Of a DNA stretch of 64,000 nucleotides, positions 36,324 through 43,787 are shown in pieces. The DNA lies in the NCBI RefSeq assembly GCF_948948975.1, contig NZ_CARBVX010000002.1, positions 1-64,000 on the forward strand. The letters run 5' to 3'. The DNA comes from an uncultured Lactobacillus sp. GTDB lineage: Bacteria > Bacillota > Bacilli > Lactobacillales > Lactobacillaceae. The notes beneath the pieces were generated by a model. It saw only the letters and a program-made list of their open reading frames with translations, made no database searches and was not told the DNA's origin. Every line of letters starts with the position of its first letter. The stretch's first letter is position 1. The position numbers were made by a program, and so were the translations under genes.

Positions 36324-37061
36324 ATGGGATTATTCGATAGCATAAGTAAGAAGATGGAAGAAAATGCTGAAAAAAGAGCTAAAAATAAAGAGATTAAACA
36401 ACAAGAAGACGCAAAGTATAAAGAAATACTAAATACTTTCAAGCAAGACGGTGCTCCAAGTTTCCAAAATTACTATTTTGATTTAAAAAATGGTCAAATC
36501 TTAGAAGCACGTGGTGTCCTTAATAGGAATTATAGAGTGATTGATTTTAAAGATGTCCTTTCCTACTCTATCAACAAGAAGGAACATAATGACTCTAAAA
36601 CTCAAACCAAGAGAAAACATGCACTTACTAGAGCTGCAGTCGGTACGCTTTTAGGCCCTGTAGGAACTGTAGCCGGTGCATTAACCAGTAAAAAAGAAAC
36701 TACAACTATTTCTAAAGACTTTGTCGATCACTTAGGTGTAGTTATTCATTTAAATGATGGTACCATGTTTGAAATCACGTATTTTAATTCAACACTTAAA
36801 GCTGATAACAGTTTAGTAAGGGAGTCTATTAATAAAGTAAATGAACTTGCTACTATTTTAGAAGCTGGGATAGCAAATGCTAAAAAGCAACTTGACGCTC
36901 CACAAATTGAAACTACCAAACCTGCAGTTGAACAATCCACTCCACAACCATCCCCTGCTGACCCACTCGATGAAATTAAAAAGCTCAAAGGTCTGCTAGA
37001 CATAGGCGCAATCACACAAGAAGAGTTTGATGCCAAGAAAAAGCAGCTACTTAATTTATAG
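36324..37061 (+). CDS. SHOCT-domain prophage protein
   Basis: 245 residues following cI in the same direction. It has a charged N-terminus, a PH-like beta core (YYFDLKNGQILEARGVLNRN, VVIHLNDGTMFEITYF), a Gly-rich hydrophobic segment (AAVGTLLGPVGTVAGALTS), a Pro-rich linker and a C-terminal SHOCT motif (DEIKKLKGLLDIGAITQEEF). Often found beside phage repressors; role unknown, perhaps lysogenic conversion. The end of a related gene survives at 40800-40889. Confidence 0.7.
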   Translation: MGLFDSISKKMEENAEKRAKNKEIKQQEDAKYKEILNTFKQDGAPSFQNYYFDLKNGQILEARGVLNRNYRVIDFKDVLSYSINKKEHNDSKTQTKRKHALTRAAVGTLLGPVGTVAGALTSKKETTTISKDFVDHLGVVIHLNDGTMFEITYFNSTLKADNSLVRESINKVNELATILEAGIANAKKQLDAPQIETTKPAVEQSTPQPSPADPLDEIKKLKGLLDIGAITQEEFDAKKKQLLNL

Positions 37062-37079
37062 GTATAACTATGACAAAAA

Positions 37080-37112
37080 ATAAAAAGCCACTTGATTAGT
37101 GACTTTCATTTT
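37080..37112. terminator. bidirectional terminator in lysogeny module
   Basis: AAAGCCACT pairs with AGTGACTTT across a short loop, with A-rich and T-rich flanks. It serves the SHOCT gene (+) and the small gene on the minus strand, whose TAA stop lies in the hairpin. Confidence 0.65.
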
Positions 37113-37329
37113 TAGGCGAAGGGCTATTTAAGGATTCAGTTAAAAGATATTTTAATTTATCTGGGTTACTCCAATTAATAATTGCCTCTTCTTTCGCTTG
37201 AGAATAAGAAATATTCGATCGTGCTTGCAATAATGTTATGTATAAATTGATTGTTTGCCAATAGCTTAAACTTTCCAGAAAGGCAGTGATGGAATCTGAA
37301 TGAGAAACAGTACGGAACGCTTTAAACAA
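37096..37329 (-). CDS. hypothetical cargo protein, 77 aa
   Basis: TTG start at 37329 preceded by a very strong GGGAGGAGG nine bases away. The protein (SYWQTINLYITLLQARSNIS, then a Pro/Ser tail) is not recognised. The only gene of this module on the minus strand, ending in a terminator. Its start overlaps 30 bp antisense with the next gene, so one of the two starts may be wrong. Confidence 0.5.
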   Translation of the reverse strand: MFKAFRTVSHSDSITAFLESLSYWQTINLYITLLQARSNISYSQAKEEAIINWSNPDKLKYLLTESLNSPSPKNESH

Positions 37330-37761
37330 ATCTATTTTCCTCCTCCCGTCAAGAATAGATTTTCATTGTTAACATTTATTATTGGGCTAATTAACGTTGC
37401 TGTGGCCTTTGTCCCAAGTGTACCTCAAAAATGGAAGTTATCCATCTTTATTCTATATTGTACCTTTTTAGTTGTCTTATATATACGTGGAATGATTGAT
37501 AATAATCAATTACTTCTTGAAAAGATTGACAACTTAGAAAAAGAAAAAATAAATTTGAAATCAAATAGAGATGGGCTTATAGAGCAATACCATAAAGATA
37601 AAAAAGAAATATCAGAGCTTAAAGCACAAATACACGAACAAGAGAATTTCCGTCTTATAGTTTGTACCATTCTTCCTTTAGAAGTAGTTAGAGAATTATT
37701 TGAGAGACAAAGACTGTTGAACCTAAACAATAAAGAGAGTGAGAAATCAGATGACAAGTGA
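37300..37761 (+). CDS. prophage cargo membrane protein with coiled coil
   Basis: 153 residues. Two membrane helices (about 22-40 and 46-64), then a cytoplasmic coiled coil (about 68-118) and a charged tail. Not recognised. ATG 37300 follows directly on an in-frame TGA, with only a weak GATGGA ribosome site. It overlaps the next gene by 11 bases, suggesting a two-gene unit with it. Confidence 0.6.
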   Translation: MRNSTERFKQIYFPPPVKNRFSLLTFIIGLINVAVAFVPSVPQKWKLSIFILYCTFLVVLYIRGMIDNNQLLLEKIDNLEKEKINLKSNRDGLIEQYHKDKKEISELKAQIHEQENFRLIVCTILPLEVVRELFERQRLLNLNNKESEKSDDK

Positions 37762-38182
37762 AAATAAAGAATTTAGAGTTGCAAAGATAATTAATGATAA
37801 AAGCTTAATAGTTACTGCTGGTGATAAAGACGGCATAAAGATTGGTGACCAAATGGAAATAGTAGATAAGTCATCAGATATTGAAGTTAAAGATCCTGAA
37901 ACTGGCGAAATATTAGGGACCTTAGATGCAACCAAAGGCACTGTGGAAGTTACGAAAGTTTTTCCTCACATGTCTATTGTTGAACCACCAAAACGTACAG
38001 TACCAGGGTTGACTGCTGCAGCAACTTTAAATCACGGTTTCAGTATTCAAGAGTCTTTAAATAGAATGATGACGGAACACGTTGTTCAAGATTCTTTAAA
38101 TGTAGACCCCGAACAAATAACTGGCTCTTTGCCTCAGTCATCAAAGCCAATTCGAGTTGGCGATATTGTTATTAAAAATTGA
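37751..38182 (+). CDS. prophage cargo protein, FlgT C-terminal-like fold
   Basis: 143 residues from ATG 37751. The pattern GDKDGIKIGDQMEIVD, VKDPETGEILGTLDATKGTVEVTKV resembles the beta-barrel domain at the end of FlgT and similar proteins (inference from motif spacing). The C-terminal part is a linker and SKPIRVGDIVIKN. Together with the upstream membrane protein it occupies the slot where the remnant prophage carries its Abi gene. Confidence 0.55.
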   Translation: MTSENKEFRVAKIINDKSLIVTAGDKDGIKIGDQMEIVDKSSDIEVKDPETGEILGTLDATKGTVEVTKVFPHMSIVEPPKRTVPGLTAAATLNHGFSIQESLNRMMTEHVVQDSLNVDPEQITGSLPQSSKPIRVGDIVIKN

Positions 38183-38191
38183 TTTACTACG

Positions 38192-38346
38192 TCCAACACC
38201 TGACGACTATAAAAGCTGAGTAAACAAAAAACTCTCAAAGCCACCGACCAAAGTTACTTTGAGAGTTCTAACAATATGGTTGCAAAAAGATGTAAGACTT
38301 AACAAAAGCCTTGCGCCTTTTGCAACCCCTATTTTATCAAAAAATA
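38192..38346. repeat. 155-bp repeat, copy A, hairpin-rich
   Basis: About 90% identical to 42046-42197. Contains AACTCTCAAAG / CTTTGAGAGTT (perfect 11-bp stem, 15-nt loop), GGTTGCAAAA / TTTTGCAACC around a 30-nt loop, and CTATTTT / AAAATAG. Lies just upstream of int. It may be a terminator array, a small RNA or an int leader. Confidence 0.65.
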
Positions 38347-38359
38347 GAGGTAATTAAAA

Positions 38360-39568
38360 ATGCAATTTATACAAAAAGAATATGCTGTAGTTGTACAGCC
38401 ATTAAAAAATGGAAAGTATAAATATATAAAAAAATATGTTGATCCCCTTTTATCTACTGCTCGACATACAGTTACAAAGCAAGTAACAGTCACTTTAGAA
38501 AAAAACACAAAAAAAGCCAAGCAGACAGCAGCAACTATTTTACAATCCAAAATTGATACTAAGCTAACTGAACTTGGTATGAAACAAATTACTATTGGAG
38601 AATTGAAGGAAAAATACTTTAAAAATATTCAACAGTCAATGCGTTTTGAAAATTATCAGACAATGTACGTTTATCAATCGCATATCAATATATTTATGAA
38701 AAGTATTGACCCTGACATTATCGTGGAACACTTAGGTACACCCTACTTCCGAAAATATTTTGACAAAATGCTCCAAAGCAAAAGTTGGTCATACTGCAAT
38801 GTACGTAGAGCAGCATTATGGAACATGTTTGACTTTGGGGTAAATTATGGCTACTTAAGTATTAACCCTATCCAAAACTTCAGACTAAAGAAACCTAAAA
38901 ATAGTGAAGATGATAAAGATATTGAAGATAAATATTTCACAGATGAAGAGTATCATGCTTTCATTCAATCATTGAAAGATCGTGATTTAGCTTATTATTC
39001 TGACTTTTTTGAGTTTCTTTATTATACCGGAATGCGAGTCGGAGAATGTGCGGCCCTTCATCCTAACGATGTTTTTCAAAAAGCCAATGGAAACTATTAT
39101 GTTAGAATTAATGGAACATTGTCTAAAAAACATGATGGAAAACGCGGTAATGCTAAAAAGAAAGGTGGCGCTAAGCATGACAGTAATCGTGTCATCTATC
39201 TTCCACCTAAAGCTGTTGAAATATACAAAAGACATAATAAAGGATATAAGTTTCTTTTTGTGAAGCGGACAACTAGGAACCCAATGGATACTAGTTCAGT
39301 GAATAAAGAAATGAAAGAAACAGCCAGACGAGCTGGCATTAAGAAAAATATTACCTCTCACTTCTTTAGACATACTCACGTTTCTAAACTAGCAGAACTA
39401 GGTGTAGAATGGGAAGTAGTGAGAAGAAGAGTTGGCCATAAAGATTCAAAGACGACTAAAGAAATATATTTTCACGTTACTGAAAAAATGCAAGATTCTC
39501 TTGAAGCTAAAATTAATAGTTTAGGATCTAAAGAAGAAAGAATAGATTGGAATAAACTAAATAAGTAG
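38360..39568 (+). CDS. int: prophage tyrosine integrase
   Basis: 402 residues. N-terminal arm-binding domain (1-60), SAM-like core-binding domain (about 76-175), and a catalytic domain with Arg226 (TGMRVGEC), His334-x2-Arg337 (HFFRH), His360 (VGHKD) and the nucleophile Tyr370 (EIYFHVT). It inserts and excises the prophage by recombination at the att core located 75 bp beyond its stop. Confidence 0.95.
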   Translation: MQFIQKEYAVVVQPLKNGKYKYIKKYVDPLLSTARHTVTKQVTVTLEKNTKKAKQTAATILQSKIDTKLTELGMKQITIGELKEKYFKNIQQSMRFENYQTMYVYQSHINIFMKSIDPDIIVEHLGTPYFRKYFDKMLQSKSWSYCNVRRAALWNMFDFGVNYGYLSINPIQNFRLKKPKNSEDDKDIEDKYFTDEEYHAFIQSLKDRDLAYYSDFFEFLYYTGMRVGECAALHPNDVFQKANGNYYVRINGTLSKKHDGKRGNAKKKGGAKHDSNRVIYLPPKAVEIYKRHNKGYKFLFVKRTTRNPMDTSSVNKEMKETARRAGIKKNITSHFFRHTHVSKLAELGVEWEVVRRRVGHKDSKTTKEIYFHVTEKMQDSLEAKINSLGSKEERIDWNKLNK

Positions 39569-39593
39569 CTTTTTAGTGTCTTATAAAAATAAT

Positions 39594-39637
39594 AAAGCCC
39601 TGGAAATACTGCAGTAACAGTACTTCCAGGGCTTTTA
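39594..39637 (+). terminator. intrinsic terminator of int
   Basis: AAAGCCCTGGAA (39594-39605) pairs with TTCCAGGGCTTT (39624-39635), extended by ACT/AGT, then Ts. Confidence 0.85.
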
Positions 39638-39643
39638 TCGTGC

Positions 39644-39661
39644 AAATTATTGTTTTAATGA
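39644..39661. repeat. candidate attR core
   Basis: AAATTATTGTTTTAATGA, identical to 14660-14677. Located directly after the int terminator, the expected place for the phage attachment site. Confidence 0.6.
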
Positions 39662-39852
39662 TACCTATTGAAGGTAACCTAGCAAAATAAATGTAATTCA
39701 TTGATGCGTCAAGCTTTCATAAATACAAATTTCGTCAAAATCATTGCAAATTTATTCAAATTCTAGTCAAAAAAATGACCAAAAAGTGACCACGACTTTC
39801 TCTTTTACTATGATCATCACCTTTACAAATAATCGTTAACATGTTATATACA

Positions 39853-39897
39853 AAAAAGCTACTTCAGAGAACTTTAATCTCCCGAGTGGCTTATTTT
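39853..39897 (-). terminator. terminator of the remnant lysin
   Basis: AAGCTACTTCAGAGA pairs with TCTCCCGAGTGGCTT (G-U pairs and one mismatch). On the minus strand it ends in a T-run, fitting the leftward lysin. Confidence 0.65.
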
Positions 39898-39914
39898 TAT
39901 TTATTCTCTTTCCT

Positions 39915-40160
39915 ACTTGAATTCGCTACAAAGGTCATTGTTTTTGCAACAAACTAAGTATCCAGGTTGATCATTTGTGCGTAGTTGTATAATTCAGACA
40001 TAATCGCCATGACGACTGTAAGCGTCATACTTAACGCAATCGCCCTTAGTAACTGTTCCAATAATATCACTAGTTTGTTCTAGCGCCATAGCGAATATTG
40101 ATTGTACGGTTAGGATAGAATCTACCTTACAACCTACGATAGTTTTTAAGATCCCTATCC
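39915..40160 (-). pseudogene. decayed endolysin SH3b end
   Basis: Reads in parallel with the intact lysin at 14815-15050 (shared CAATCGCCCTTAGTAACTGT and many other stretches), but with stop codons, substitutions and a one-base length change near 40082. Only the cell-wall-binding part is present. Confidence 0.8.
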
Positions 40161-40184
40161 TCCCCTCCTTTCAGCTTGGTAGAC

Positions 40185-40351
40185 GAGGGACTAATGGAGT
40201 GCGCAAGATAATTGTTCTGACTTAGCTAGTAAATCGCCTTGTACCGCTTTTTATCAATTTCAATTTTATGGTTAGCAGAGACAGAAACAACAATTACCGC
40301 TACCACTGAAGTTACTATAAGCACTAAATCTAAAAGATATGAAAAGTTCAT
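40185..40351 (-). pseudogene. decayed holin gene, 5' part
   Basis: Aligns with the holin at 16060-16231, including the start region next to the conserved TTCATTATTTAGCCTCC. An internal stretch is missing and the frame is broken. Confidence 0.75.
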
Positions 40352-40352
40352 T

Positions 40353-40460
40353 ATTTAGCCTCCTTTACATCTTTAATGCGCAGCTTTAAAACTTTGACAT
40401 ACTTAGCCATTGCTTGTTTTTGTTCCTTTAAGAGTTCTAAGTGGGTTGCAGACAAAATTT
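40353..40460 (-). pseudogene. partial copy of the small coiled-coil lysis-cassette gene
   Basis: Matches the 3' two thirds of the gene at 16231-16428 (shared ACTTAGCCATTGCTTGTTTT). Cut at about 40460 where homology jumps to the antirepressor start, so the deletion removed everything from here to the early region. Confidence 0.7.
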
Positions 40461-40535
40461 TCTACCTTAATTTTTATTAATTCTTCCGTATTCTCCTCTC
40501 TTTTTTAACGTTCTTTTTTTGTGAACATATTTTGC
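40460..40535 (-). pseudogene. antirepressor start and operator remnant
   Basis: Matches 35265-35345: the first codons of the antirepressor, its ribosome site and the GTTC/GAAC palindrome. The ATG has become ACG. Homology then jumps to the end of cI. Confidence 0.65.
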
Positions 40536-40636
40536 AAATTGGGGATACAGTAGTGTTAAGATCTGCTAATTCGGACTTTAATGCCATCGTTCTAGATAAG
40601 GATCATCCTGGAACCATTTTAGGTAAAGTGATCAAG
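40536..40636 (+). pseudogene. cI repressor 3' end remnant
   Basis: Parallels 36184-36285 (shared TCTAGATAAGGATCATCC), coding for the last part of the S24 domain up to LGKVIK. The start, helix-turn-helix and catalytic residues are absent. Confidence 0.7.
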
Positions 40637-40646
40637 ATCAGCTGGC

Positions 40647-40889
40647 TTGTCTGGAGCTCCTAAGCGTAGACTTAAAAAGGCTCTAATTCCTGGATATGGT
40701 CAAAAAGATATGGGATGGCCACATTCTAAAAAGAAATTTTACAATAAGTTTTACAATTCTACTATTATATATCTTGTAAAACTCTTTAAATCAACCAATA
40801 ATAATCCATCAGCTAAAGTGATTAAACATGAAGGACTATTAAATATAGGAGCAATTACGCAAGAAGAGGTGGACGCCAAGAAGAAGTAA
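40647..40889 (+). pseudogene. chimeric ORF ending in a SHOCT-gene remnant
   Basis: 80 residues. The first half (MSGAPKRRLKKALIPGYGQK, then GWPHSKKKFYNKFYNST) is basic and unlike anything in the first prophage. The second half (GLLNIGAITQEEVDAKKK) is the end of a SHOCT motif related to 36980-37050. No ribosome site; probably debris joined by deletion. Confidence 0.5.
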
Positions 40890-40932
40890 TTATTAGATTT
40901 ATAATGAATGTTTACATTTTGAATATTTATTA

Positions 40933-40962
40933 TTGACATATTTCCCTTTTAGTTGATAGAAT
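40933..40962 (+). promoter_or_regulatory. strong promoter upstream of the Abi leader RNA
   Basis: TTGACA at 40933-40938 (perfect -35) and TAGAAT at 40957-40962 (five of six), 18 bp apart. Predicted start of transcription near 40969. Confidence 0.75.
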
Positions 40963-40968
40963 TTAGTT

Positions 40969-41035
40969 AATCAAGTTAAGTGACCGCTGTGCGGTCGTAC
41001 CAAGAAGGATGTGTGTTTCAATACATGTCCTTTTT
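40969..41035 (+). ncRNA. predicted structured leader/small RNA (abiF-RNA-like)
   Basis: About 67 nt from the predicted transcript start to a T-run. First hairpin GACCGC-TGT-GCGGTC (40982-40996, perfect). Second hairpin AAGGATGTGTG (41005-41015) with TACATGTCCTT (41022-41032), 11 pairs including three G-U, followed by TTTTT, so it looks like an intrinsic terminator. It ends 16 nt before the Abi start codon. The layout resembles the abiF RNA class described upstream of Abi genes in Firmicutes; membership is inferred, not tested. Confidence 0.55.
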
Positions 41036-41051
41036 GTGTTGGAGAATTAAA

Positions 41052-42032
41052 ATGAATGATAAACCCTTTTTAACTATTAATAAACAAATAGAATTACTAG
41101 GAAAACGTGGCCTTCTGTTTCAGGACAAAGAAGTGGCAAAAAGCAATTTATTAAGTTATGGATACTATGAAATTATTAATGGGTATAAGGATTGCTTTTT
41201 AGATAATTCACTAGATAAAGAAGATAAATTTAAATCCGGAATTACCTTTGAACATATCTTTCAGCTTTTTACTTTAGATAGAAATATCCGTTCCGAAGTT
41301 ATGTCAGCTCTTGAAACTTTTGAAGCTAATTTAAGACAGGCATTAGCTTATACAGTAGCGGAGCAAATATCTGAAGAACAAACAAAATATTTAGATAGAA
41401 GAAACTATGTTACCGGTAAGAAGCAATACAATAAATCACTTCATAAAGAGATTTATCCTATTGATGCTTTGTTACACCTTTTAAAAGGCATTACATATGC
41501 TAAGTCTGAGCCTTACAAACATTATCGAGAGGAACACAATAATATTCCGCCCTGGATAATTGTTAAAAAACTTAATTTTGGAAATCTTATCTGGTGGTAT
41601 AGATTGCTTAAGGCTCCACAAAAAAGAATTGTAACTTCTCGCATGACGGGATTAGATGTAGCTATTTTAGAGGAAGTTAAAGAATTCGAAGAAGGCTATT
41701 CTTCTCTTTTATCTTTGTATTTAGATTATAGAAATACTGCTGCACATGGTGGGCGGATATATAATCACTTTTCAAAGAAACATGCATTACCATATAGTCC
41801 TTTAATTCATAAAATACTTGAAATTTCCCCGGGTGATTACAGAAATGGTAAAGGTCAAAGCCGTCTAGGCACATTGATTAATACATTACAATTTTCCCGT
41901 GATAAAACTGCCTACAATGAATTAAGTGTTAGTAGTAGGTTTTATGTTGAAAAGTATCTAGAACTTAACCCTGCAGAAAAAGAATTTATTTGTACTCAGG
42001 CAGAGCTTAATGATAAATTCTTTATTAGATAA
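41052..42032 (+). CDS. Abi_2-family (AbiD/AbiF-like) abortive infection protein, HEPN
   Basis: 326 residues from ATG 41052, with GGAG seven bases upstream; the frame extends to 40980 but crosses the leader hairpins. N-terminal Abi_2 features: FLTINKQIELLGKRGL, LLSYGYYEIINGY and FTLDRNIRSEVMSALETFE. Near the C-terminus LDYRNTAAHGGRIYN contains Arg227-x4-His232, the catalytic R-x4-6-H motif of HEPN ribonucleases. Such proteins stop growth of phage-infected cells. It is the only intact gene in the prophage remnant, which suggests selection for it. Confidence 0.88.
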   Translation: MNDKPFLTINKQIELLGKRGLLFQDKEVAKSNLLSYGYYEIINGYKDCFLDNSLDKEDKFKSGITFEHIFQLFTLDRNIRSEVMSALETFEANLRQALAYTVAEQISEEQTKYLDRRNYVTGKKQYNKSLHKEIYPIDALLHLLKGITYAKSEPYKHYREEHNNIPPWIIVKKLNFGNLIWWYRLLKAPQKRIVTSRMTGLDVAILEEVKEFEEGYSSLLSLYLDYRNTAAHGGRIYNHFSKKHALPYSPLIHKILEISPGDYRNGKGQSRLGTLINTLQFSRDKTAYNELSVSSRFYVEKYLELNPAEKEFICTQAELNDKFFIR

Positions 42033-42045
42033 TACGTTGAATTAA

Positions 42046-42197
42046 TCCAACACATGACGACTATAAAAGATGAGTAAACAAAAAACTCTCAAAGCCACCG
42101 ACCAAAGTTACTTTGAGAATTCTAACAATATGTTTGCAAAAAGCTGTAAGACTTAAAAGCCTTGCGCCCTTTGCAGTCTCAATTTTATCAAAAAATA
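42046..42197. repeat. 155-bp repeat, copy B
   Basis: Second copy of 38192-38346, starting 13 bp after the Abi stop. A 3-bp gap, a handful of substitutions and a diverged last 20 bp. Stem one has one base change (GAGAA for GAGAG). Marks the right limit of recognisable prophage sequence. Confidence 0.65.
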
Positions 42198-42427
42198 TTA
42201 GATTAAGTTATGGTTATCTTAATTTTAATCCACTAAAGATCTTTCAATCTACTTAAATCTATCTATTTTTTTAAAAATTTCGCATAATTTATAGTTACCT
42301 CTTACTCTTTTCTCTAGTATACAAGGTTGTCTCCCCTCTCTCCTACTAGGGGACAGTAACAAAACTTTTTTTAGGTTAGTAAATAAGATATAATATTATA
42401 CAAACCTACGTTCGAGGAGACTATAAT
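42198..42427 (+). promoter_or_regulatory. xerS upstream region
   Basis: Gene-free 230 bp. TATAAT at 42389-42394 is a probable -10 for xerS, with a poor T-rich -35 region. CTACTAGGGGACAG follows a C-rich stretch. A difSL site is often just upstream of xerS, but I cannot identify one with confidence here. Confidence 0.4.
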
Positions 42428-43498
42428 TTGGAAACTAATAAATACTTAGAACTTATTAAGCAAGAATTGGCTAATATGCCCGATTTTGTAAAGGAATACA
42501 ATCTAGGAACTTCTCATTCATTAACTACGACCTATCAATATTTAACTGAAATTCGACGTTTTTTCGATTGGCTAAGACAAAACAATATTGCTTCGGTTTC
42601 TTCTAATAAAGATATTGAAGTAACGACATTGGAAAATCTCCAAAGAAATGATGTCATGCTATATATTCATCATCTTAAACATACTAAAAACCAACAAGGT
42701 CGCTTAAATTCGCCAACTACCATTAATCGTTCTATTAATGCTCTACGCTCCCTCTATAAGTTCTTAACCATTACTTCTGATAATAATCATGGTGAACCAT
42801 ATTTTGACCGTAATGTCATGTTAAAGATTAACTCATTAAATGATACTAAAACCTTAAATTATAGAGCTCATGTTTTAGAGTCACATATGTATATGGGAGA
42901 TTTAAAATACCAATTTTTAGATTTTATTGAAAATGAATATGTACATAAATGTAATAAGCAGTCCCTACCTGCCTTTAAAAAGAATCATGAGCGAGATATG
43001 GCTATTATTGCATTGATTTTAGGAACTGGAATTAGAGTTTCTGAATGTGTTGGCGTAAACATGCGTAATATTAATTTAAAAGATGCTATGCTGGATGTTA
43101 CACGAAAAGGTGGCCAAAAAGATAGCGTTCCTATTGCTGATTGGACGATTCCTTATTTAAAGAAATATAAGGAAATACGGGCTGATCGGTATCATGCTGA
43201 AAAAGAAGATACTGCTTTCTTTTTAACTAGATGGCATGGAAAGACTAAAAGGATAACCACTAATGCAGTTGAGAAAATGGTTAACAAGTATTCTGCAGCT
43301 TTTGGGAAACCTCTTACTCCCCATAAGTTACGCCATACGCTAGCTAGTGAACTTTATGAAGTAACTAAGGATCAAGTGCTAGTAGCACAGCAATTGGGCC
43401 AGAAAGGAACAACAGCTACCGATTTATATACTCATGTAGATCAAAAAAAACAAAAAGCGGCACTAAATAAAATAAATAGATATAAATCTTCTGATTAA
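42428..43498 (+). CDS. xerS: tyrosine recombinase XerS
   Basis: Single-subunit chromosome dimer resolvase of Streptococcus/Lactobacillus type, 356 residues. TTG start with GAGGAG ten bases upstream. Core-binding domain about 20-120 (LTTTYQYLTEIRRFFDWL). Catalytic Arg203 (TGIRVSEC), Lys227, His299-x2-Arg302 (HKLRH) and Tyr334 (DLYTH). The position usually held by His in LGH is Gln325. It acts at the replication terminus. It has its own promoter and borders the prophage remnant. Confidence 0.9.
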   Translation: METNKYLELIKQELANMPDFVKEYNLGTSHSLTTTYQYLTEIRRFFDWLRQNNIASVSSNKDIEVTTLENLQRNDVMLYIHHLKHTKNQQGRLNSPTTINRSINALRSLYKFLTITSDNNHGEPYFDRNVMLKINSLNDTKTLNYRAHVLESHMYMGDLKYQFLDFIENEYVHKCNKQSLPAFKKNHERDMAIIALILGTGIRVSECVGVNMRNINLKDAMLDVTRKGGQKDSVPIADWTIPYLKKYKEIRADRYHAEKEDTAFFLTRWHGKTKRITTNAVEKMVNKYSAAFGKPLTPHKLRHTLASELYEVTKDQVLVAQQLGQKGTTATDLYTHVDQKKQKAALNKINRYKSSD

Positions 43499-43565
43499 TT
43501 CAACTCTAATCTCATCATTTAGCCTATAATAAAAGTGTATACTTTATGTGAAAAAGGAACACTCT

Positions 43566-43787
43566 ATGGGATTAGGAGTTTTAAGATATTTTCTTGCAGT
43601 TTGTGAAGCAAAAAATATATCAACGGCAGCTGAAACTCTTCATATTAGTCAACCATCGCTTTCACGCCAGTTAAAAAATTTAGAAGCTGAACTTGTCGTA
43701 ACTTTATTTTATCGGGGACATCAAGAAATTACTCTTACTCAAGAAGGATATTATCTTCAGGAACATGCAATAGAAAAAACGATTTGA
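43566..43787 (+). pseudogene. truncated LysR regulator (helix-turn-helix only)
   Basis: 73 residues, ribosome site AAAGGA, ATG 43566. Contains a complete LysR winged helix (SPSLSRQLKNLEAELVVTLF, TLTQEGYYL) and then stops. Normal members are near 300 residues, so the effector domain is gone. The last codons lie inside the left arm of a terminator repeat array. Could still bind DNA. Confidence 0.7.

Larger units (their letters stand above)
14660..39661. mobile_element. defective siphovirus prophage
   Basis: About 25 kb between two 18-bp direct repeats. Leftward genes: recombination (ERF, DUF1351), capsid remnant, head-tail, tail, baseplate, holin, lysin. Rightward genes: cI, cargo, integrase. 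Terminase, portal, scaffold, replication and SSB genes are missing at the junction near 31870, so the element cannot package DNA by itself. Related functional phages are usually near 40 kb. Confidence 0.9.
39662..42197. mobile_element. collapsed second prophage in tandem
   Basis: Ordered fragments related to the first prophage: lysin C-terminus, holin, small coiled-coil gene, antirepressor 5' end with operator, cI 3' end, SHOCT gene 3' end, then an intact Abi gene and copy B of the 155-bp repeat. All structural genes and the integrase are gone. The order and strands are those of the first prophage, so this is a deleted sibling, not scattered debris. Confidence 0.85.

Noticed and set aside
40647-40889. 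80-aa ORF as a real gene
   Set aside because: No ribosome site, and its second half is the tail of a SHOCT gene joined by deletion; listed as a pseudogene.
40980-41051. Longer Abi start at 40980
   Set aside because: It would translate through both leader hairpins and has no ribosome site; ATG 41052 has GGAG at correct spacing.
42198-42427. difSL site upstream of xerS
   Set aside because: Expected by analogy with streptococci, but I cannot pick out a convincing site by eye.
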